Assembly (NCBI RefSeq): GCF_030994125.1
Contig: NZ_CP099917.1
Location: 2,779,501 to 2,843,500 of the forward strand
Reading direction: 5' to 3'
Length of the DNA: 64,000 nt
Source of the DNA: Pseudoalteromonas xiamenensis
GTDB lineage: Bacteria > Pseudomonadota > Gammaproteobacteria > Enterobacterales > Alteromonadaceae
The notes under the pieces were generated by a model, which was not told the DNA's origin, ran no database searches, and worked only from the letters and a program-made list of their open reading frames with translations. The translations under genes were made by a program, and so were the position numbers. Shown in pieces: positions 57,050 to 64,000 of this stretch (positions are counted from its first letter, which is position 1; each line of letters begins with the position of its first letter).

Positions 57050-59071
57050 TTATACTTTAAATTGTGAAACCGATAAACGAAGTTCTTCAGCGAGTTTTGC
57101 TACTTCAGAACTCGATATGGACGTTTGGTTAGCACCTTCCGCCGTCTGTTCCGCAATAGCAACAATTGACTCTAAGCGTTCACTGATTTCTTGTGCCACT
57201 TGTTGTTGCTCTTGCGCCGCAGTTGCAATTTCTTCACTCACATCGTGAGCTTGAGAAACGGCTTGAGTAATTGAATTAAGTGCTTGTGCAGCTAAATCAC
57301 TTTGCTCAACACACGACTCTGCTTGATGTTTGCCTTTCGACATTGCATGTACCGCTTCCTGAGCACCACTTTGCAGTGACTCAATCATCGTTTGAATTTC
57401 TTGCGTTGACTCTTGCGTTTTACTTGCAAGCGAACGTACTTCATCCGCTACAACCGCAAAGCCTCTACCTTGTTCACCTGCACGAGCCGCTTCAATCGCA
57501 GCATTAAGTGCAAGAAGGTTAGTTTGCTCCGCAATACCACGAATTACATCCAAAATGCTACCAATGGATGCGCTGTCTTGGTGGAGTTTATTGATAACGC
57601 GAGAGGCTTCATCGACTTCGCGAGCAAGTTGCTCAATCGTGTGTTTATTCTCGTTAGAGATACCTTTTACACGCTCAGCTTCTTTATCTGCGTTTTTAAT
57701 TTCTAAGAGCGCTTGGTGTGCACTGTTGCTTACACCATGCGAGGTGCTACTCATTTCAGTTGTTGCAGTCGCAGCTTGCTCAACTTGTGCTTGCTGGTTG
57801 CGAATCGCTTGACTTGACTCTGTCGTAATCGCAGATGTTTCTTCTGAAGCGGCAGCAAGCTGCGTCGAGCGAGATACAATACCCGTGATTAGCTCACGCA
57901 GATTATCGATTAAGCTATTACATGAGCGAGCAAGCTCACCAAATTCGTCCTTTGCTTTATCATCGAGTCGTTGTGTCATGTCGCCACGAGCAACAATGTC
58001 CAGAATGCGGTTAACTTCAGCAAGTGGAGTGGTAATTTTGCTGATCGTTGCATAGGCTACACCGATAGCGATCAGTGTCGCGATGATCATGCCCATCCAC
58101 GTCCATAAATTTGCCGAATCGACGTCTTCTCGAACGCCTTTTTGTAATTTGAAAGCGACTTCACTGGCTTCAAGCAACAGCTCATCTAGCTGGGTTAACG
58201 CTGCGTTTGTTGCTTTTTCTGCGTCTTCTAACTCTTTTTGCGTCATCTCAATCGCATTGATTAGGCGACGTTGATTCTCAACTAAACCATTTGATCCTGA
58301 AACGTTCTTCTGTACAGCAGCAAAATAGTTGTTGAGGTCATTCAACATATCAGCATCCAGTTTTTGGACGATAGGTGTGAGTAACGCCATGCTTTTTTCA
58401 AGCTCAGTGATGAAATAAGCTTGCTCGCGTTTTACGATTTCAAGCGTATTTAAATTATCAACCGTCAATATATCTGTGCTTTTAGAAACCAATGAAGTGA
58501 AATTAGTTTCCATGTTATTAGCCGCTTGAGCCGCACGTTTATCCATGTCAGCAAAGCCATCTAAATCGATAATATCGAGTACGACCGTGTTTGCATCTTC
58601 AGCCGCCGTTTCAAGCGCCTCAAGTTGTGTACGAGTAGACTTTTTAAGCGACAATTCAAGCGCTTTATCTTTCATTAGATTATCAACAGACTTTAAAAAT
58701 GCCTGATAGGTTTCACCAACTTCATTCGCGCTTTTTGTTAACTTCGCATTATTGTTATGGCTTACAACCGTCTTTAACTCTTGATAAGTGCTATCAAACG
58801 TTTCTTTACGTTTTGCAAAAGCACCCTTTAACGTTGAAAGTTTATCTTCTGATTTGGCGTAAAAGCTACCTTGCGCCACTTTACTCATCAATGAGAATTC
58901 TACCTGCAACTCTGAACTTTTATCCAAAGCTGGTAGAGACAGGGTATTAACTAACTGAGTGGAGCTGTCAATATTTGCTATTCTCATCAAGGAGTTACCC
59001 CCAATCATAAGTAATAGCAACGTGATGAAGATAAACCCACCCCAAATACGCTGGCTGACGGTTAGATTCAT
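57050..59071 (-). CDS. Methyl-accepting chemotaxis protein
   Basis: 673-aa transmembrane chemoreceptor. First helix at about 9-30 ([17 protein letters not shown]), then a long all-helical periplasmic region of about 290 residues without PAS/Cache signs, more like a helical-bimodular type sensor. The second helix is at about 330-352, then HAMP and the cytoplasmic coiled-coil signalling domain with the hairpin tip [34 protein letters not shown]. Start 59071 has GGAA 6 bases upstream; a TTG four codons earlier is less likely. No C-terminal CheR-tether pentapeptide is seen (ends VSQFKV). Ligand unknown. Confidence 0.93.
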   Translation of the reverse strand: MNLTVSQRIWGGFIFITLLLLMIGGNSLMRIANIDSSTQLVNTLSLPALDKSSELQVEFSLMSKVAQGSFYAKSEDKLSTLKGAFAKRKETFDSTYQELKTVVSHNNNAKLTKSANEVGETYQAFLKSVDNLMKDKALELSLKKSTRTQLEALETAAEDANTVVLDIIDLDGFADMDKRAAQAANNMETNFTSLVSKSTDILTVDNLNTLEIVKREQAYFITELEKSMALLTPIVQKLDADMLNDLNNYFAAVQKNVSGSNGLVENQRRLINAIEMTQKELEDAEKATNAALTQLDELLLEASEVAFKLQKGVREDVDSANLWTWMGMIIATLIAIGVAYATISKITTPLAEVNRILDIVARGDMTQRLDDKAKDEFGELARSCNSLIDNLRELITGIVSRSTQLAAASEETSAITTESSQAIRNQQAQVEQAATATTEMSSTSHGVSNSAHQALLEIKNADKEAERVKGISNENKHTIEQLAREVDEASRVINKLHQDSASIGSILDVIRGIAEQTNLLALNAAIEAARAGEQGRGFAVVADEVRSLASKTQESTQEIQTMIESLQSGAQEAVHAMSKGKHQAESCVEQSDLAAQALNSITQAVSQAHDVSEEIATAAQEQQQVAQEISERLESIVAIAEQTAEGANQTSISSSEVAKLAEELRLSVSQFKV

Positions 59072-59174
59072 AGAATATTCCAAATTTACTAATCGAATTG
59101 AATACTTATCGGAATTATGTAGGATAAGTTAAGTCTTTTATAGCAGATGTCAGCAATAATTTCAGTTAAATAGG

Positions 59175-59983
59175 TTAAATGTTTGCATCTACTTTTATAA
59201 ATTCTTGTGTGTCTAAATTCAGTAATGTCATGGCACCTCCCCAAACGTAACCGGTATCTAATGCTATAATATTAGAACGTTCCGTTTTTCCTTCTAAAGC
59301 AGCCCAATGTCCAAAGACGAGGTTGCAAGGTGGCGTTTTGAGCGCGGGGTGCTTAAACCAAGGGATCAAGGACCCATCACTGTCTACACCTTCTTTGTTT
59401 GACAGGTTGAGTTCGCCATTTGGTTCTAAAAAACGCATTCGAGTGAAGACGTTAACGATTGCTCTAAATCGAATAAACTCGTCACTTGAAACGACGTCCT
59501 TTACAGATGCTTCACCATACATCGCTTTAAAAAAATTTTTAGCGTCGTTGCCTTGGTAACACCTTGACGCTTCTCGCGAAAAGGCGAGTGCTTGTTCTTT
59601 TGTCCAAGTTGGGTAAATGCCAGCATGGCTTATCAACGTGTCTGATGCATGATGATAAAGAGCAAGCGGCTGTGAGGATAAAAAACACAGCAGATTTTCT
59701 TTCTCGGGATATGCAAACAGTGTTGCTAACTTATCTTTCGGGTTTGGTGCTTTTCCGAGTGCTTGGCAAGCAAGTAAATGCAAATCATGATTGCCAAGTG
59801 TGATAGAGACACTGGCTGCGTGTTTTTCTAAAAAGTAAGACACGCCAGCGAGTCTGGGCCTCTTGCAACAATGTCGCCGACACAATATAAGTGGTCTTGG
59901 CTTGGATTGAAGTCGACGATGTCCAACAACGTCTGTAAAGGTTCAAAACAACCCTGTAAGTCACCGACAACGTAATTTGCCAT
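59175..59983 (-). pseudogene. apaH: Diadenosine tetraphosphatase ApaH, disrupted by one frameshift
   Basis: Symmetrical Ap4A hydrolase: the N-terminus [20 protein letters not shown] (from ATG 59983) and [14 protein letters not shown] are in one frame, the rest ([22 protein letters not shown] onward) in another. The first frame ends at TAG 59830-59828, after 51 codons. Restoring one T in the minus-strand run of five (plus-strand A-run 59830-59834) joins the frames into about 269 aa with the correct family spacing from GPDSL to GNHD. All later motifs (HAGI, FTRMRF, FGHWAALEGK, LDTGYVWGG) look intact. It is a homopolymer slip: true mutation, sequencing error, or a -1 ribosomal slip at TTT before TAG. 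It lies in its normal place after apaG. Confidence 0.85.
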
Positions 59984-59986
59984 TGA

Positions 59987-60376
59987 TTAGTGCAAAATGT
60001 TCGGCGTGCTTAAACGAAAGACCGTGATAGGCGCTTGGAATTGATGACCAAATTCGTTGCGCATCACATAGTAGCCTTGCATTGTACCTACTGGTGTGTC
60101 GAGTACGGCGCCACTTGTATATTTGTAGCTTTCACCCGGGCGAATAGTTGGGGTTTCACCAACCACACCTTCGCCTTCAACTTCCGATTCTTTGCCATTT
60201 GCATCGGTGATTAGCCAATAACGGCTTTCTAGTGTTGCATTACACAAACTATGGTTTTTGATGGTAATCGTGTACGCAAAGACATATTTGTCTTGTTCAG
60301 GCTCAGATTGAGCTTCAACGTAAAAGGTTTCGACAGAAACCTTTATCGGTGAATTTAAATTACGGTTGTCTGTCAT
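59987..60376 (-). CDS. apaG: ApaG family protein (Co2+/Mg2+ efflux protein)
   Basis: 129-aa DUF525 protein with an immunoglobulin-like beta fold, often annotated as a Co2+/Mg2+ efflux protein; biochemical function is not settled. [40 protein letters not shown] and [22 protein letters not shown] are typical. The start at 60376 gives [13 protein letters not shown]; five earlier codons are not needed. It overlaps the end of rsmA by 17 bases and is followed after 3 bases by apaH. Confidence 0.9.
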   Translation of the reverse strand: MTDNRNLNSPIKVSVETFYVEAQSEPEQDKYVFAYTITIKNHSLCNATLESRYWLITDANGKESEVEGEGVVGETPTIRPGESYKYTSGAVLDTPVGTMQGYYVMRNEFGHQFQAPITVFRLSTPNILH

Positions 60377-61166
60377 GGAGATAGTTAGCAATTGCGATGA
60401 ACTGAGTTAAAGATATGTTTTCTGCACGGAGTGTTGCATCGACACCTAGTTCTGCCAGTTCTGCTTCAGTGAGTAGGTTAGATAAGCTGTTTCGTAGTGT
60501 TTTACGGCGTTGATTGAACGCTTCCAAACACACCGTGTTGAGCAATTTTGTACTTTTCGCCGTTCTTGCACTTGGATCTTTCGGGATCAAACGTACTACA
60601 GCAGAGTCCACTTTAGGTGCTGGTTTAAAGCACGTTGGTGGGACTTCAATAACAGGCATTGCGTGGCAATAGTATTGCGTCATAACGCTTAAACGACCAA
60701 ACGCTTTGCTACCAGGACTTGCCACCATACGGTTAACCACTTCTTTTTGTAGCATGAAGTGCATATGTTCGACATTATCCACGAATTCAAACAAATGAAA
60801 TAGCAGAGGAGTTGAAACGTTGTAGGGTAGGTTACCAAATATTTTTAGTTTTTTGTCGTCTTTAATAAGCGATGAAAAATCAAACTTCATCGCGTCGCCT
60901 TGATTGACGGTCAATTTAGGACCTAAAAAAGGATGATGGATCAAACGCTCAGCTAGATCCTTATCCAATTCAACAACAGTAAGATGACCCGATAACTCTG
61001 CAACCGGCTCTGTGATGGCACCAAGACCTGGACCGATTTCAACGAGATTATCGCCAGGTTTTGGGTCTATGGCAGTCACAATTTTGTCGATGATCATGTC
61101 ATCGTTTAGAAAGTTTTGGCCAAAACGCTTACGAGCGCGGTGACCTAAGTGTACATTATCGTTCAT
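60360..61166 (-). CDS. rsmA: 16S rRNA (adenine1518/1519-N6)-dimethyltransferase
   Basis: Dimethylates two adjacent adenines in helix 45 of 16S rRNA (KsgA); loss gives kasugamycin resistance. 268 aa. The SAM-binding block is [16 protein letters not shown] near residue 40; motif IV is [16 protein letters not shown]. The N-terminal [15 protein letters not shown] is the family signature. It overlaps pdxA by four bases (ATGA), so it is translationally coupled in the surA-pdxA-rsmA-apaG-apaH operon. Confidence 0.96.
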   Translation of the reverse strand: MNDNVHLGHRARKRFGQNFLNDDMIIDKIVTAIDPKPGDNLVEIGPGLGAITEPVAELSGHLTVVELDKDLAERLIHHPFLGPKLTVNQGDAMKFDFSSLIKDDKKLKIFGNLPYNVSTPLLFHLFEFVDNVEHMHFMLQKEVVNRMVASPGSKAFGRLSVMTQYYCHAMPVIEVPPTCFKPAPKVDSAVVRLIPKDPSARTAKSTKLLNTVCLEAFNQRRKTLRNSLSNLLTEAELAELGVDATLRAENISLTQFIAIANYLHDRQP

Positions 61167-62155
61167 GAATTTTGTGTTTTCTCTGTAGCAAGTTTAATTG
61201 CTTCACGGATAGCTAAATCAAAACTACCTACTTCAACGTCACCTGTTCCTGCTAAATCCAATGCAGTGCCGTGATCAACAGAGGTACGGATAAAAGGTAG
61301 CCCGAGCGTAATATTTACGGAATTTCCAAATCCCTTATATTTTAACACAGGTAATCCCTGATCGTGATACATTGCGAGTACCGCGTCCGCATTATCTAAA
61401 TATTTCGCTTGGAAAAGCGTGTCCGCAGGCAGTGGACCGATGAAATTCATCCCTTCTTGATTGAGCAACTCAAGTGCTGGACGGATTGTGTCAATTTCTT
61501 CGCGGCCTAAATGACCATCTTCACCCGCGTGTGGGTTGAGTCCGCAAACAAGAATCCGTGGGTTTTCAATGCCAAACTTTGTTCTCAAATCGTTATGAAG
61601 AATACGAGCGACTTTGCTTAGGCGTTCTGCGGTAATCGCGCGCGAAACATATTCGAGAGGAATGTGCGTGGTGACTAAAGCCACACGTAGACCTTCAGTT
61701 GCCAACATCATCACGACATGAGACGTATTCGATTGTTGAGCAAAGTATTCAGTGTGCCCGCTGAACGAGATACCAGATCGATTGATTATGCCTTTGTGTA
61801 CAGGACCGGTAACGACTGCGGCAAAGGTATCATCCATGTTTTTCTCAGAGGCAATGCGAAGTGTGTCTAAAACATACTGACCATTACTTTCATTGAGTTT
61901 TCCAGCTTCTACCTCTGCGCCTAAATCAACTTGAAGGCAATATATTGATCCCGCAGGTGTCGGTTCTGCAGGTTTTGTTGGGTCAAAGGGGATGACGTTA
62001 AGCGCAAGTCCAAGCATCTTAGCACGGTCGATGAGTAGTTGACTGTCAGCTACCGTGACCAGCTGAGCTGGCCACGCTTTTTGCGCTAATTTAACTACTA
62101 AATCAGGTCCGATACCCGCAGGTTCCCCTGGTGTAATCGCAATCCGTAACGTCAT
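61163..62155 (-). CDS. pdxA: 4-hydroxythreonine-4-phosphate dehydrogenase
   Basis: NAD-dependent enzyme of pyridoxal 5'-phosphate synthesis, oxidising 4-phosphohydroxy-L-threonine. 330 aa, as in E. coli. [19 protein letters not shown] at the N-terminus; metal ligands lie in [24 protein letters not shown] and [17 protein letters not shown]. The start overlaps the surA stop by one base (TAATG). Confidence 0.96.
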   Translation of the reverse strand: MTLRIAITPGEPAGIGPDLVVKLAQKAWPAQLVTVADSQLLIDRAKMLGLALNVIPFDPTKPAEPTPAGSIYCLQVDLGAEVEAGKLNESNGQYVLDTLRIASEKNMDDTFAAVVTGPVHKGIINRSGISFSGHTEYFAQQSNTSHVVMMLATEGLRVALVTTHIPLEYVSRAITAERLSKVARILHNDLRTKFGIENPRILVCGLNPHAGEDGHLGREEIDTIRPALELLNQEGMNFIGPLPADTLFQAKYLDNADAVLAMYHDQGLPVLKYKGFGNSVNITLGLPFIRTSVDHGTALDLAGTGDVEVGSFDLAIREAIKLATEKTQNS

Positions 62156-63450
62156 TATTTATCTGCCGGTAAAACTTCAACGTGCGCTTGTTCGCGCATT
62201 TCATTTTGCCACTTAAAGCTCTCTTCTTTAAACTTACGGTTAAACAGAATGCCGTGTGCGCGGTTGCGTTTAGCGATTTCTGTTTTGTCTGCAGTACGCC
62301 TATCTAGAAGTTGAACAATGTGCCAGCCATAAGTTGTTCTGAACGGCTCTGAAATTTGCCCTTTTTCAAGTGACGCCAATGTATCGCGGAAAGCTGGAAC
62401 ATAGGTATTCGGGTCAGTCCAATCGTATTCGCCGCCTTTAAGCGCAGAACCCGGGTCTTCAGAATGTTTCTTCGCAAGCTCTGCAAAATCAGCCTTACCT
62501 TCACGTAAATCTTTTAAAAAACCTTCTAACATCGTCTTGGCTTTTTCTTCGCTCAAGATAATCGACGGCTTGATCAAGATATGACGTGAACGTACTTCAG
62601 TGGTTTCGACTAGTTGTTGACCACGAATGTCTTGAATTTTAATGATGTGGAAGCCTGCACCGGAGCGAAGCGGGCCAATTACTTCACCTTTCTTTTTGCC
62701 TTTCACTGCTTCTGCAAACAGCGTTGGCATATCATTGATGCCCATCCAACCTAATTGACCACCGTCAAGCGCTTTAGCACCGCTCGATGAGGCGATAGCT
62801 ATACGGCGGAAATCTTCGCCTTTGTTTAGTAATTTTAACACGTTATCCGCACGGTCTCGCTCAGCTTGAATTTCGTCGGCAGTTGCTTTTGCTGGTACTT
62901 TAATCAAAATGTGGCCGATGTCATATTCTTCGTTGTTACCACCTTGCGTTTCCATGATTTTGATAAGGTTATCAATTTCTTGTGGGCTCACGTAAATGCG
63001 ACGGTCTACGTTTGCACGCATAACTTGGCCTGTCGTAATTTCGCGTCGGATGTCTTCGCGGTAAGACGCATAGCTTTCACCAGTTGATTCAATGGTCTTA
63101 CGCAGATCAGCAAGCGTACCACCTTGCTCTTGAGCAATATTGGTGAGCGTTTGATCAAGCTGAGCATCAGAAATTTCAAGCCCCATGCGACCTGCCAACT
63201 GCATCATTATTTCTTTATCAACTAAACGGTCGATAGCCTGAACGCGTAATGTTTCTTCTGAAGGCAGCTCTGTGCCTTGTTCTTCTGCGTTTTTCTTAAC
63301 TCGAGCAACAAGAACATCTACTTCGCTTTTCAATATTACGCCGTTGTTTACGGTTGCCACTACTCTATCGAGTTCAACTCGTTGTGCGATTGCCGCTTGG
63401 CTTACGCTTAAACTTAGGCAAACACCTAAAATTATCTTTTTTAAATTCAT
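62155..63450 (-). CDS. surA: Periplasmic chaperone / peptidyl-prolyl isomerase SurA
   Basis: Chaperone escorting outer-membrane proteins, including LptD, to the BAM complex. 431 aa. Signal peptide about 1-22 ([17 protein letters not shown]). An N-terminal SurA domain (about 25-150) is followed by two parvulin domains (about 170-275 and 285-385), each showing YDIGHILIK or VRSRHILIK followed by LGWM / YDWT segments, and a C-terminal helix. It follows lptD after 12 bases. Confidence 0.95.
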   Translation of the reverse strand: MNLKKIILGVCLSLSVSQAAIAQRVELDRVVATVNNGVILKSEVDVLVARVKKNAEEQGTELPSEETLRVQAIDRLVDKEIMMQLAGRMGLEISDAQLDQTLTNIAQEQGGTLADLRKTIESTGESYASYREDIRREITTGQVMRANVDRRIYVSPQEIDNLIKIMETQGGNNEEYDIGHILIKVPAKATADEIQAERDRADNVLKLLNKGEDFRRIAIASSSGAKALDGGQLGWMGINDMPTLFAEAVKGKKKGEVIGPLRSGAGFHIIKIQDIRGQQLVETTEVRSRHILIKPSIILSEEKAKTMLEGFLKDLREGKADFAELAKKHSEDPGSALKGGEYDWTDPNTYVPAFRDTLASLEKGQISEPFRTTYGWHIVQLLDRRTADKTEIAKRNRAHGILFNRKFKEESFKWQNEMREQAHVEVLPADK

Positions 63451-63462
63451 AAACTTCTGATT

Positions 63463-64000
63463 CTAATTATTTAAGAAATAGGGTCTTCTATAAGCAAAGA
63501 TACCGCGTTTTAAGAGGTTTTGTACATCACTTCGCGTGTTGCTGCCAAGTCCTTTCAAGACAAAATTAAAGCCGATGCTTGAATTAAATATGGCATCCTC
63601 TTGGCCAATTGAACTGTTTAAGTCAGTCTCAATTTGACGTCGACCAGTAATTTGTATCGCAAAACAACACGATTCGTATTGCAATCCAAAGAAACTTTCA
63701 ATGCTACGTCGCGCTTCTAAATCACGATGATAACTTGCGACGACTTGCCAAGAATCACTAATGGGCATACTCGCAAAGACGCCAACTTGGTCGATGGTAT
63801 AGCCTGAGACATCATTTACATAGCGATGGTTCAATTGAACAAGCTGATTACTGTCACCTTTATAATCCAGCGTAACGTGTGATTGCACCACACTTTGTCC
63901 ATCGGTATCGTATTGTACCCCAGCACCTAAATACCATCGGCGATGCCAGTGCCACATGGTTTCTGCAGCGAGCAAGGCGTTATAGTTTGTTTCATCGAGT
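63463..64000 (-). CDS. lptD: LPS-assembly protein LptD, N-terminal part outside the window
   Basis: C-terminal part of the outer-membrane beta barrel that, with LptE, inserts LPS into the outer leaflet. The open frame runs to the right edge (ETNYNALLAAETMWHWHRRWYLGAGVQYD...), with strand-like alternation such as VVQSHVTLDYKGD, YQVVASYHRDLEARRSIESFFGLQYESCCFA (vicinal Cys pair typical of LptD) and a C-terminal FNFVLKGLGS region. About 179 residues are visible of some 750-780 expected. Upstream of surA, the classical order. Confidence 0.93.
   Translation of the reverse strand, partial: LDETNYNALLAAETMWHWHRRWYLGAGVQYDTDGQSVVQSHVTLDYKGDSNQLVQLNHRYVNDVSGYTIDQVGVFASMPISDSWQVVASYHRDLEARRSIESFFGLQYESCCFAIQITGRRQIETDLNSSIGQEDAIFNSSIGFNFVLKGLGSNTRSDVQNLLKRGIFAYRRPYFLNN

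Overview
This window is chromosomal DNA of a marine-type gammaproteobacterium, most likely in Alteromonadales (Pseudoalteromonas/Idiomarina/Shewanella-like). The clues are several gene orders: lptD-surA-pdxA-rsmA-apaG-apaH, glpE-glpG, ubiC-ubiA, metK divergent from tkt, kbl-tdh, a PutA without a DNA-binding domain facing an Lrp-type regulator, short exeA/exeB genes, and several HD-GYP/HDOD signalling proteins. Base composition looks moderately AT-rich by eye. Genus cannot be fixed from the sequence alone. Both ends of the window cut genes: glsA on the left, lptD on the right.

Layout. 1-7.4 kb: glutaminase end, gsk, tadA, an unannotated 52-codon basic ORF antisense to the tadA tail, and purL. 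7.4-15.5 kb: an LPS inner-core block with waaA, a Wzi-like outer-membrane protein, gmhA, hldE, kdkA, a heptosyltransferase and gmhB, which together make and attach ADP-heptose and modify Kdo. 15.5-17.9 kb: threonine degradation (kbl, tdh). 18-21 kb: glpE/glpG, a FliL-like secreted protein and ubiC/ubiA. 21-25 kb: LysR regulator, HD-GYP response regulator and three small DUF genes. 25-29.6 kb: tsaD, plsY, folB-folK-uppP and cca. 29.7-33 kb: exeA-exeB and a second HD-GYP protein. 33-37.6 kb: putA and lrp, with two Lrp-box-like palindromes between them. 37.6-42 kb: SH3 protein, YgiF-like CYTH/CHAD triphosphatase, START protein, HDOD protein and erpA under an IscR-type operator. 42-46.9 kb: ClC protein, hemJ, pyrB and hemL.

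46.9-53.5 kb is the accessory-looking part: a DUF3015/DUF4105 pair, a GT8-like glycosyltransferase, two tandem paralogous genes of a family I could not identify, and a small secreted protein. It is visibly more AT-rich over much of its length and is the best place to look for undescribed biology. 53.5-64 kb: metK, tkt, a chemotaxis receptor, then the classical lptD-surA-pdxA-rsmA-apaG-apaH operon on the minus strand, in which apaH carries a one-base frameshift.

No tRNA, rRNA, CRISPR array, insertion sequence or prophage was recognised.
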